From assembly GCF_900111765.1 (NCBI RefSeq), contig NZ_FOIB01000006.1, positions 496,001 to 560,000 on the forward strand: a stretch of 64,000 nucleotides of DNA. Reading direction: 5' to 3'. The stretch is from Myxococcus fulvus (GTDB taxonomy: Bacteria; Myxococcota; Myxococcia; Myxococcales; Myxococcaceae). A program made the position numbers and the translations under genes. The notes beneath the pieces are model-generated. The model was not told the origin of the DNA. It saw only the letters and a list, made by a program, of their open reading frames with translations, and searched no databases. Below, in pieces: positions 16,334 to 24,569 of this stretch (position 1 is its first letter; each line of letters starts with the position of its first letter).

Positions 16334-19300
16334 ATGCGCCGTTCGCTCCTCGTCTGCCTCGTGCTCCTGGCCACGGCCTCCGCCGCTCAGGAGAAGAAAG
16401 CGCCGCGTGACGCCGACCTCGGCAGGAAGTCCGCCACCGCGGTGGACAAGTCCCTTGCCGGAGACATCACGCGCGAGAAGAAGAAGGAAGAAGTCGCTCC
16501 CGCGCTCCAGTACGACCAGTTCCGCCTCGGCGTCGAGTTCCAGGTGGCTTCCAAGCGGCGCGAGCAGATCGCCTCGCTGAAGAAGATCATCTCGCTGTCG
16601 CCGGACCCGAAGGAGGTCCCCAGCCTGTTGTTCCGGTTGGGTGAGTTCTATTGGGAGGAATCGAAGTTCTACTTCTTCGAGGCCAACCGCAAGGACGACG
16701 ACCTGCTCAAGGCGATGAACGCCAACGACGCCGCGGGCCAGCAGCGCGCCAAGGCGGAGAAGGCCGAGCTCGTCGTCAAGCAGAAGGAGTACGGCAAGCT
16801 CGCCGTCGAGCAGTACACGAAGATCGTCCAGGAGCACCCGAAGTTCGAGCGCACGGACGAGGTGCTCTTCTTCCTCGGTCAGTACCTGATGGAAGAGGGC
16901 CAGGACCGCAAGGCGCTCGTCGCCTTCAAGCGCCTGGTGGAGAAGCACCCGACGTCCAAGTTCATCCCCGACGCGTACCTGGCGTTCGGCGAGTACTACT
17001 TCAACAACTCCAAGGGCAAGCGCCCGGAGCTGGAGAAGGCGCTGGTGGCCTACAAGAAGGCCGCCGAGTTCCCCGAGAGCCAGGTGTACGCGTTCGCCCT
17101 CTACAAGCAGGGCTGGTGCCACTACAACCTGGGCGACTACGAGGCGGCGAAGGACAAGTTCAAGACGGTGGTGCTCTACGGTGAGCTGGCCGGCGCCAAC
17201 GCGGTGGAGAAGGACGGCGGCAAGAGCGGCCGTGGCTCGCTGGTGCGCGAGGCCCGCACGGACTACGTGCGCGCGTACGCGCATCAGGGTGACGTGGCCC
17301 AGGCGCGCGCGGACTTCGGCAAGGTCGCGTCCAACCCGGACGACCGCTTCACGATGATGAAGCAGCTCGCCAACATGTACTACGGCGACGGCAAGGACCG
17401 CGAAGCGGCGCTGACCTTCAACTCCCTCATCAAGGAGAAGCCGCTGTCGCCCGAGGCGCCCGGCTTCCAGGGGAAGATCGTCGACTGCATCCTGCGCATG
17501 GGCAACAAGGAGCGCACCGTGGCCCAGGTGCGCCGGCTCGTGAAGATCATGAAGGAGGTCGAGGGCTCCGGCGTCATCAAGGAGGACAAGGACAAGAAGC
17601 TGCTCGCCGAGGCGAAGGAGCTCTCCGAGCGCACCCTGTCCAACCTGGCCGTCACCTGGCACAACGAGGGCAAGAAGACGCGCAACGAGGACACGTTCCG
17701 CTACGCGGACGCCGTGTACAGCGACTACCTCACGCTCTTCCCGGACAACCCCAAGGCGTATGACCTCCGCTTCTTCTGGGCGGAGTTGCTCAACGACAAC
17801 CTGCAGAACTACGAGAAGTCCGCCGCCAACTACACGCTGGTCGTCCTGCAGGACGCCAAGGTGCTGGAGGCCAAGGACGACAAGGGCAAGCCCAAGCCGG
17901 GCAAGCCGGGCAAGTGGCTGCAGAACGCCGCCTACAACGCGGTGCTCGCCTACGACGAGGTCGTCAAGACGGCCGAGTCGCGCGGCGAGGCGAAGAGCGA
18001 GGGTGTGTCCTCGGACATCACCAAGAAGGCCACCATCCCCACGCTGAAGAAGGCGCTCTTGGACGCGTGCGAGCGCTACCTCAAGTACGTGCCCAAGGGC
18101 GACAAGCGGGTGGAGATCGCCTTCAAGGCGGCCAACATCTACTACCGCCACAACCACTTCGACGAGGCGGTGCTGCGCTTCAGCGAAATCGCGCTCGGCT
18201 ACCCCGAGTACAAGTTCGAGGACGGCTCGCGCGCGGCGGAGATCAGCGCCAACCTCATCCTGGACTCGTACAACCTGCTGCAGGACTTCGCGAAGGTGAA
18301 CGAGTGGGCGCGCCGCTTCTACGCCAACGACAAGCTGGCGACGGGCAAGTTCCGCGACGACCTGGCGAAGCTCATCGAGCAGTCGTCCTTCAAGCTGGTC
18401 AGCCAGTTGGAGGAGAAGAAGGAGTTCGCCAAGGCAGCCGAGGCGTACCTCAACTTCGTGCACGACTTCCCGCAGACGGAGATCGCCGACCTGGCGCTCT
18501 ACAACGCGTCCGTCGACTACTACAAAGCCAAGATGCTGGATAAGACCATCGAGGTCCGCGCCCGGCTCTTCGCGCAGTACCCCCGTTCCAAGTACGTGCC
18601 GGACTCCATCTACGCGAACGCGGAGGCGCTGGAGGCCATCGGCGACTTCGAGCAGGCCGCCACCACGTACGAGCTGTACGTGAAGGGCTACGAGCGCAGC
18701 GTGGGGGAGAAGGGCGGCGGCAGCGCCAAGGCCCGCGGCAAGAGCGCGAAGAACGCCAGGAAGGGCGCCAGCGACGACAAGCCCGCGGTGGTGCAGAAGT
18801 GGGACGAGTCCAAGGCGCAGGTGGCGCTGTTCAACGCGTCCACCTACCGCGAGGGCCTGGGCCAGACGAAGGCCGCGCTGAAGAACCGCGAGCGCTACCT
18901 GGAGCTGTGGCCGAAGGCGAAGGACGCGGACGACATCCGGCTGTCCATCATCGACCTGACCGGCAAGAGCGGCGCGGCGATGAAGGCCATCAAGATGTTG
19001 GAGGAGTACGAGCGCGACAACATGCGCTCGGCCAGCAAGTTCCTCACGGCCGAGGGTCGCATCATCGACCTGTACAAGAAGATGAACAAGACGCGCGACG
19101 TGGTGCGCATGTACAAGCGCGTGGGCGAGCACTTCGACCAGCTGCCGCGCCGCGTGCAGACCACGCTGGAGAAGCCCGCGCTGGCCACCGCCGCCCAGGC
19201 GCACTTCCTGGGCGTGGAGCCGGACTGGGCCGAGTACAAGCGGCTGAAGCTGTACTGGGGCGCGCCGCCGTCGCCGGACCGCTTCCGCGCCAGCATCCAG

Positions 19301-19918
19301 GACAAGAGCCGCGCGCTGCAGGTGGTGGAGAAGAAGTACGTGCAGACGGTGTCCCTGGGCGCGCCCGAGCCGTCGCTGTGCGCGCTCAACCGCATCGGCC
19401 TGGCGTACGACCACTTCGCCGACCGCGTCACCAACGCGCCCATGCCCCGCGGCCTGGACGAGGAGTCCCAGCAGGCGCTGCGCGACGAGTTCTCCAACCA
19501 GGCCCAGCCGCTCAAGGACAAGGCCACGGAGGCCTTCGCCGCCACGGTGGCCAAGAGCCGCGAGCTGGACGTGTTCAACGACTGCGCGGCCGAGGCGCTG
19601 AAGATGCTGCGCACGACCTACCAGCCGGACCGCTACCCGGACATGCACGAGGAGAAGGTCGCCCTGAAGAGCCGCAGCCAGCTCATCGGGGGTGACTTGC
19701 TCGCGGGCATCCAGGACGTGCCGCCCCCGGCGCCCACCGCGGTGGCCGAGGCCCAGAAGAAGAAGGAGACGCTGCAGGAGGACCTCACGGACCTCACCGC
19801 GCAGCTGCGCTCGCAGACCGAGACCCAGGTGGACACCAAGTCCACCGCCTCCACCCCGGACGGCACCAAGCCCGCCAAGTCGGGCGGCGCCGACGAGGAG
19901 CCGGAGGACTTCCTCTAA
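16334..19918 (+). CDS. gltD: Gliding motility TPR protein GltD (AgmU)
   Basis: A 1194-aa exported TPR protein. The signal peptide is RRSLLVCLVLLATASAA|QEKK. The body is a long alpha-solenoid with many tetratricopeptide-type helix pairs (for example LLFRLGEFYWEESKFYF, AYLAFGEYYFNNSKGKRP, ALYKQGWCHYNLGDYEAA and AANIYYRHNHFDEAVLRFSE), with Lys/Ala-rich linkers around residues 790-820. In M. xanthus AgmU/GltD is part of the A-motility complex and links to the periplasmic part of focal adhesions. Identification rests on length, secretion, TPR content and gene order (followed by gltE, F, G, H, I, J). AGGAAG lies just upstream of the ATG; an in-frame ATG 66 codons earlier would hide the signal peptide. 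The stop codon shares one base with the gltE start (TAATG). Confidence 0.9.
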   Translation: MRRSLLVCLVLLATASAAQEKKAPRDADLGRKSATAVDKSLAGDITREKKKEEVAPALQYDQFRLGVEFQVASKRREQIASLKKIISLSPDPKEVPSLLFRLGEFYWEESKFYFFEANRKDDDLLKAMNANDAAGQQRAKAEKAELVVKQKEYGKLAVEQYTKIVQEHPKFERTDEVLFFLGQYLMEEGQDRKALVAFKRLVEKHPTSKFIPDAYLAFGEYYFNNSKGKRPELEKALVAYKKAAEFPESQVYAFALYKQGWCHYNLGDYEAAKDKFKTVVLYGELAGANAVEKDGGKSGRGSLVREARTDYVRAYAHQGDVAQARADFGKVASNPDDRFTMMKQLANMYYGDGKDREAALTFNSLIKEKPLSPEAPGFQGKIVDCILRMGNKERTVAQVRRLVKIMKEVEGSGVIKEDKDKKLLAEAKELSERTLSNLAVTWHNEGKKTRNEDTFRYADAVYSDYLTLFPDNPKAYDLRFFWAELLNDNLQNYEKSAANYTLVVLQDAKVLEAKDDKGKPKPGKPGKWLQNAAYNAVLAYDEVVKTAESRGEAKSEGVSSDITKKATIPTLKKALLDACERYLKYVPKGDKRVEIAFKAANIYYRHNHFDEAVLRFSEIALGYPEYKFEDGSRAAEISANLILDSYNLLQDFAKVNEWARRFYANDKLATGKFRDDLAKLIEQSSFKLVSQLEEKKEFAKAAEAYLNFVHDFPQTEIADLALYNASVDYYKAKMLDKTIEVRARLFAQYPRSKYVPDSIYANAEALEAIGDFEQAATTYELYVKGYERSVGEKGGGSAKARGKSAKNARKGASDDKPAVVQKWDESKAQVALFNASTYREGLGQTKAALKNRERYLELWPKAKDADDIRLSIIDLTGKSGAAMKAIKMLEEYERDNMRSASKFLTAEGRIIDLYKKMNKTRDVVRMYKRVGEHFDQLPRRVQTTLEKPALATAAQAHFLGVEPDWAEYKRLKLYWGAPPSPDRFRASIQDKSRALQVVEKKYVQTVSLGAPEPSLCALNRIGLAYDHFADRVTNAPMPRGLDEESQQALRDEFSNQAQPLKDKATEAFAATVAKSRELDVFNDCAAEALKMLRTTYQPDRYPDMHEEKVALKSRSQLIGGDLLAGIQDVPPPAPTAVAEAQKKKETLQEDLTDLTAQLRSQTETQVDTKSTASTPDGTKPAKSGGADEEPEDFL

Positions 19919-21378
19919 TGAACCGGACGACCCGTACCATGCGCCTGTTCCCCCTGCTGGCCGCCGCGGCGCTCATCGCCGCCGGCTGCTCCTCGTCCAA
20001 GGCCACCGGCCCCGCGGCTCCGTCCAAGGGCCCCGTCGCCAAGGCCCCCACGGACGCGCCGCCGCCGACCATCTCGAACACGGCCAAGGCCCGCTTCGAG
20101 GACGCGGTGAAGTCCTTCGACACGCAGAAGAAGGCCAAGGCGTTCGACTACCCGGCGCTGGAGCGCAAGTTCAAGTCGGCGCTGGAGTCCGACGCGAACC
20201 TGGCCGAGGCCGAGTACAACCTGGGCGTCATCGCCGAGCGCCAGGGCAACACCACCGAGGCCAAGGCCCGCTACAAGGCCGCGCTCACCAAGAAGCCCTC
20301 GCTGCGCCAGGCGTCGGAGAACCTGGCCGTCATGGAGCAGAACGCGGGCAACGTGGCGGGCGCCGTGGCCCTCTACCAGGAGGTCCTCCAGCGCTACCCG
20401 GATGACGCGCAGTCGCGCGCCCGTCTGGCGGAGATCTACCGGCAGCAGAACGACCACGACAAGGCGATGGAGCTGTCGCGCGGCGCGCTGATGCGCGACC
20501 CCGCGTCCACCACCGCGCTGAAGGTGATGATCCGCAGCTACCTGGACCGCAAGCAGCTCTCCATGGCGAAGCTGGTGGCGCTGCGCGGCGTGAAGCTGGA
20601 CGGCGCGGACCCGGAGCTGCACCACCTGGTGGGCATCATCCAGCTGCGCGAGGGCAACGCGGACGACGCGCGGCTGTCCTTCAAGAAGGCGCTGGAGGCG
20701 CGCGAGGACTATGTCCCGTCGCACGTGGAGCTGGCCCAGCTGTCGCTCGACGCGGAGGACTACCCCGGCGCCGAGGAGCACCTGCGCCGCATCCTGCAGG
20801 CGGACGGGAAGAACGCCACCGCGCACCTGAACCTGGGCCTCTCCTACAAGGGCCAGGGGCAGTACGACAAGGCGATGCAGGAGTACGACGAGGCGGAGAA
20901 GCTCGACCCGGAGCTGGCGGCCGTGAGCCTCAACCGCGCCATCATCCTGCACAAGGTGAAGGACGCCCCCGAGCGCGCCCTGGAGCTCTACAAGAAGTAC
21001 GTCGCCATGGCGGGTGACGGCGTGGGGCTCTCCGGTGAGTCCCCCGTCTTCGGCCTGCTGCGCGAGGCGGAGACCCTCGTCAACGCCAAGCGCGAGGCCG
21101 CCATGGCCGAGCAGCAGGCGAAGAAGATGGAGGACCTCCAGAAGCAGCAGCAGTCCCAGATGCAGGCCGCGGAGAAGAAGAACCAGGAGAAGAACCAGGC
21201 CCCGCCTCCGGGTGGCGCCGTGGCTCCGGTGGCGGGCTCCGGCACGGGCGCGCAGGCCACGCCCGCGGGTGGGACTCCCCCCCCGTCGCCCGCACCTGCT
21301 CCCGCGCCCGCGGAGAAGAAGAATGCAGGCACGGCGGATCCTTCCGAGCCGGGTGAGCCTGAAGACGACCTGCTGTGA
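19918..21378 (+). CDS. gltE: Gliding motility TPR lipoprotein GltE (AglT)
   Basis: A 486-aa lipoprotein (lipobox AAGC, Cys24) predicted to sit in the outer membrane facing the periplasm. Residues about 75-370 form consecutive TPRs (EYNLGVIAERQGNTTEAKAR, LAVMEQNAGNVAGAVALY, LNLGLSYKGQGQYDKAMQEY). The C-terminus has a coiled-coil of Lys/Glu/Gln (about 385-425) and a Pro/Ala tail. AglT/GltE is a known A-motility protein of M. xanthus working with GltD and the barrel components. The start codon overlaps the gltD stop by one base, so translation is coupled. An alternative ATG seven codons inside would also keep the signal. Confidence 0.9.
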   Translation: MNRTTRTMRLFPLLAAAALIAAGCSSSKATGPAAPSKGPVAKAPTDAPPPTISNTAKARFEDAVKSFDTQKKAKAFDYPALERKFKSALESDANLAEAEYNLGVIAERQGNTTEAKARYKAALTKKPSLRQASENLAVMEQNAGNVAGAVALYQEVLQRYPDDAQSRARLAEIYRQQNDHDKAMELSRGALMRDPASTTALKVMIRSYLDRKQLSMAKLVALRGVKLDGADPELHHLVGIIQLREGNADDARLSFKKALEAREDYVPSHVELAQLSLDAEDYPGAEEHLRRILQADGKNATAHLNLGLSYKGQGQYDKAMQEYDEAEKLDPELAAVSLNRAIILHKVKDAPERALELYKKYVAMAGDGVGLSGESPVFGLLREAETLVNAKREAAMAEQQAKKMEDLQKQQQSQMQAAEKKNQEKNQAPPPGGAVAPVAGSGTGAQATPAGGTPPPSPAPAPAPAEKKNAGTADPSEPGEPEDDLL

Positions 21379-21506
21379 AAGTCGGGACGTCCCCGGGTGC
21401 CTTCGCTGTGGCGGGCCCCGGGGCGATGATGCGAACCTTCGCGGTGTCCGCGTCAGCGGACACACGGTGTGGAACGGGCCCGGCGGGGTCCGCGTGGGAG
21501 ACAGTG

Positions 21507-21785
21507 ATGCGGAAGGCTCTGATGCTGTGCGCGGTGCTCTCGGCGGCGACGGCGTTCGCCCAGGATGACGACGCCGCCAAGGCGGCGGGTGGTGGGGCTG
21601 GCGACGGCAATGTGCGCTACTCGAAGACGACCAGTATCGACTTCGAGGACGACACCATCGAAGGCGACCTCACCAAGCCGGACGGCGAGTACATCGAGGC
21701 GCGCGACAAGGTGAAGCACTCGAACCTCATCCGCATCCGCGAGGACTTCGAGGACAAGGTGATGCAGTCGGTGGGCGAGCTGTAA
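21507..21785 (+). CDS. gltF: Gliding motility protein GltF (CglF)
   Basis: A 92-aa secreted protein. The ATG behind GGGAG gives the signal peptide RKALMLCAVLSAATAFA|QDDD. The mature part is only about 73 residues, acidic, with the motif TTSIDFEDDTIEGDLTKPDG and a C-terminal helix with REDFEDKVMQSVGEL. In M. xanthus GltF/CglF is a small component of the gliding complex whose defect can be rescued by cell contact. The identification is mostly from position between gltE and gltG and from size. The gltE-gltF gap (128 bp) contains a G/C-rich inverted repeat (CCCCGGG at 21391 with CCCGGGG at 21417), which may tune expression. Confidence 0.85.
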   Translation: MRKALMLCAVLSAATAFAQDDDAAKAAGGGAGDGNVRYSKTTSIDFEDDTIEGDLTKPDGEYIEARDKVKHSNLIRIREDFEDKVMQSVGEL

Positions 21786-21797
21786 TTCCGCCTTCCT

Positions 21798-21821
21798 GCG
21801 CCGGTGGGAACCTGCCGGCGC
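21798..21821 (+). terminator. Intra-operon hairpin between gltF and gltG
   Basis: A 7-bp stem GCGCCGG/CCGGCGC with a 10-base loop starts 13 bases after the gltF stop. No T-run follows, so it is more likely an mRNA-stability or attenuation element than a full terminator. Confidence 0.35.
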
Positions 21822-21863
21822 GCGCGTTGTCATACCGGGCATTGACCCCACGCAGGAGCCTTC

Positions 21864-23819
21864 ATGGCCGTTCCGCTGACACTCAAGGTCTTCAAGGGCG
21901 AGACGTTGGTCACGTCCAAGGACTACGAGCGCGACATCATCAAGATTGGCCGTCTGTCCTCGGCGCACCTGTGCCTTGAGGACGAGAAGGTCAGCCGCAT
22001 CCACTCCGTCATCGAGGTCGCCGGCGACGGCTCCATGTCCATCATCGACATGGGCAGCGTCGAGGGCACGTACGTCAACGACAAGCGGGTCAACAAGGGC
22101 CAGCTCTCGTTCGGTGACAGGATTCGCGTGGGTGGGACGACCATCCACCTGGAGAACCCGGCCGCCGTGGCCGCGGTGAACCTGGCCGTCGCCGCCGCGA
22201 GCACCGACGCCACCACGGAGAAGAACCCCGTGCTGGCCGCGGGCGCTCCGGCCGCGGGGCTCGCGCAGGCCGCCGCCGTGGCCGCGGAGCCCGAGGCCCC
22301 CGCTCCGGCCGCCGCCGCGAGCACGGGCGCGCTGGATGCCTCCGTCGCCGCCACGCAGAAGAACGCCATCGTGGCTCCCGAAGAAGAGCCCGCTCCCGTG
22401 GCCCGCGAGGCCGCCGAGGAGGCCGCGCCGCGCGCTCGCACCGTGAAGCGCTCCAAGTCGAGCGGTCCGCAGGGCGTGGCGCTGCGCTTCTCCTGGGGCG
22501 ATCAGCGGGTGGGCGAGTTCTTCGTGGGCCCCGGCGCCAAGCGCGTCGTGGCGGTGGGCAGCGCCGCGGGCGTCGACTTCGTCATGGGCGACGCCAAGCT
22601 GGGCGGCCCGCGCTTCGAGGTGCTCCGCACCGACGGCCAGTCCTTCACCGTGCGCTTCACCGGCAAGATGAAGGGCGAGCTGGTCCGCAAGGGCGACACG
22701 CAGGAGCTCAAGGCGGTCATCGAGTCCGGCAAGGCCTCGCACGAGGGTGACGCGTACACGCTCACGCTCGACGCGGAGGACTTCTTCTGGGTGGACCTGG
22801 GCGGCGTGACGATGGAGGCCGTCTTCCAGTCGGTCCCCAAGCGCGTCGTGGCGCCGCTGGGCGAGTCGCTGGACTACACCGCGCTCAACATCTTCCTGGT
22901 GATGTTCTTCGCGGCCACCGCGTTCGTCATCACCGCGATGAACCGCACCGGCGAGGGCGACGAGTACGCGGACGAGCTGTCCGCGAACTCCGCGCGCATC
23001 GCCAAGCTCATCATCAAGCCGCCCGAGGTGCAGAAGAACAAGTTCCTCGAGCGCCTCAATCAGCAGAAGGAGGCGAAGAAGAGCGGCGAGATGGCGGCCA
23101 AGAGCCGCGGTGACGAGGGTCAGATGGGCAAGAAGGACGCGCCCAAGACCAACAACCGCACCGCGCCCAAGGGCGACCCGAACAAGAAGGACGAGGCGCG
23201 CGCGCTGACCGCCAAGATCTTCGGCGGCGGCAAGGGCGGCATCTCCACCGTCTTCGGCAGCAAGGGCCTGGGCGGCGACCTGAAGAGCGCCATGGGCAAC
23301 ATGTTCGGCGCCAAGGCGGGCAACTCGGGCGGCTTCGGCGGCCTGGGCCTGCGCGGCTCTGGCGGTGGCGGCGGCGGCACGGGTGACACCGTGGGCATCG
23401 GCGGCATCGGCACCAAGGGCCGCGGCGGTGGCACCGGCAGCTACGGCACCGGCGTGGGCGTGCTGGGTGGCAAGTCCAGCGTGGACGTGGGCATCACCTC
23501 GTCCGACCCGGAGGTCATGGGCTCCTTGGACAAGGAACTCATCCGCAAGGTCATCCAGGCCAACCGCGCGCAGATCCGCTACTGCTACGAGAGCATGCTC
23601 AACCGCTTCCCGAAGCTGGGCGGCAAGGTGGCGGTGAAGTTCGTCATCACGGCCACCGGCACCGTGGCGTCGTCCTCGGTGGCGCAGTCCACGGCGGGCA
23701 ACGCGGAGCTGGAGACGTGTGTGGCGGGCCGCGTGCGCACCTGGAAGTTCCCCGAGCCCAAGGGTGGTGGCGTGGTGGTCGTCACCTATCCGTTCATCTT
23801 CAAGCAGTCCGGCGAGTAG
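21864..23819 (+). CDS. gltG: Gliding motility protein GltG (FHA domain, TM, AgmX/PglI-type C-terminal domain)
   Basis: A 651-aa bitopic inner-membrane protein. Residues 1-100 form a forkhead-associated phosphopeptide-binding domain (IKIGRLSSAHLCLEDEKVSRIHS, GTYVND). An Ala/Pro/Glu linker follows, then a second FHA-like beta domain (about 205-330) and one transmembrane helix (about 341-360, LNIFLVMFFAATAFVITAM). The periplasmic part has a Lys-rich stalk, a Gly-rich stretch (about 450-530) and a TonB-like tail with CYESMLNRFP, ETCVAGRVRTWKFP and a final YPFIFK. This architecture is that of GltG in the M. xanthus motility complex, joining the cytoplasmic platform to the periplasm. AGGAG lies five bases before the ATG. 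Confidence 0.92.
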   Translation: MAVPLTLKVFKGETLVTSKDYERDIIKIGRLSSAHLCLEDEKVSRIHSVIEVAGDGSMSIIDMGSVEGTYVNDKRVNKGQLSFGDRIRVGGTTIHLENPAAVAAVNLAVAAASTDATTEKNPVLAAGAPAAGLAQAAAVAAEPEAPAPAAAASTGALDASVAATQKNAIVAPEEEPAPVAREAAEEAAPRARTVKRSKSSGPQGVALRFSWGDQRVGEFFVGPGAKRVVAVGSAAGVDFVMGDAKLGGPRFEVLRTDGQSFTVRFTGKMKGELVRKGDTQELKAVIESGKASHEGDAYTLTLDAEDFFWVDLGGVTMEAVFQSVPKRVVAPLGESLDYTALNIFLVMFFAATAFVITAMNRTGEGDEYADELSANSARIAKLIIKPPEVQKNKFLERLNQQKEAKKSGEMAAKSRGDEGQMGKKDAPKTNNRTAPKGDPNKKDEARALTAKIFGGGKGGISTVFGSKGLGGDLKSAMGNMFGAKAGNSGGFGGLGLRGSGGGGGGTGDTVGIGGIGTKGRGGGTGSYGTGVGVLGGKSSVDVGITSSDPEVMGSLDKELIRKVIQANRAQIRYCYESMLNRFPKLGGKVAVKFVITATGTVASSSVAQSTAGNAELETCVAGRVRTWKFPEPKGGGVVVVTYPFIFKQSGE

Positions 23820-23924
23820 CGCGCCGGGTGTTCAGTGTTGGACGGGCGGTCCTTCCCCGGGGCCGCCCGCGCAGTCACCCCGGCTCCCGTCCCCCGAGGG
23901 AGCCCCCGTCAACCTCAGGACCGC

Positions 23925-24557
23925 ATGAAAGCCCTCGCCCCCATTGCCCTGTGTGCCGCGTTCGTCCTCCCCATGGCCGCGAGCGCACAGCAACCACCCA
24001 CCACGGCGACGGGTGACCGGCCCGCCACCACGTTCGATGAAATCGAGCGTGGCTTCTACTTCGCGCTGCTCGGCGGTCCGCTCTTCGTGACGAACCCGCC
24101 CGCCGCCGAGGGCACGCCCCGACCCTTCTCCTCCGGCCCCATGGCCCAGGTGGAGGTGGGCGTGGACCTGGGCGAGCGCATCTCCGTGGGCCTGTTCGTC
24201 ATGGGCTCCAGCATCCGCACGAGCGCCGAGTACATCGGCGAGTCCGGTGGCGCGGTGTCCGGCGACTACTCCACCTTCGTCCCTGGCGCGGTGCTGCGCG
24301 CGCGTCTGGTGGGCCTGGCCGACAGCCAGGAGGTGAAGCGCACGTGGTTCTACGTCCGCGCGGGCGCGGGTTATGCGATGTTCTCGCCGAAGCGTCTCCT
24401 TCCGGATTCCGACATTCTTGTGTTTGCCGGGCCCGGAGTGGAGTACTACACACGGTTGCGCCACTTTTCCGTGGGGCTCGAGGTCACGGGGAACTACCTC
24501 GTTTCCGGAGGCTCGTTCGGATTCGCTGTGGCGCCGAACATTCGCTACGCGTTCTAG
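23925..24557 (+). CDS. gltH: Outer-membrane beta-barrel gliding protein GltH (CglE)
   Basis: A 210-aa outer-membrane protein with signal peptide KALAPIALCAAFVLPMAASA|QQ. The mature part alternates hydrophobic and polar residues as in a small beta-barrel (GFYFALLGGPLFVTN, AQVEVGVDLGERISVGLFVM, WFYVRAGAGYAMF, FSVGLEVTGNYLV) and ends with an aromatic residue (IRYAF), the usual barrel-insertion signal. GltH/CglE belongs to the outer-membrane part of the Glt machinery and is one of the contact-rescuable Cgl proteins in M. xanthus. A longer start 30 codons upstream would mask the signal peptide and is rejected. It ends 12 bases before the next gene. Confidence 0.88.
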   Translation: MKALAPIALCAAFVLPMAASAQQPPTTATGDRPATTFDEIERGFYFALLGGPLFVTNPPAAEGTPRPFSSGPMAQVEVGVDLGERISVGLFVMGSSIRTSAEYIGESGGAVSGDYSTFVPGAVLRARLVGLADSQEVKRTWFYVRAGAGYAMFSPKRLLPDSDILVFAGPGVEYYTRLRHFSVGLEVTGNYLVSGGSFGFAVAPNIRYAF

Positions 24558-24569
24558 CGGGAGATAGAC

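Noticed and set aside
16205..19648. 1147-codon open frame on the minus strand
   Set aside because: Antisense shadow of gltD caused by codon bias; the sense protein has a signal peptide, TPRs and operon context.
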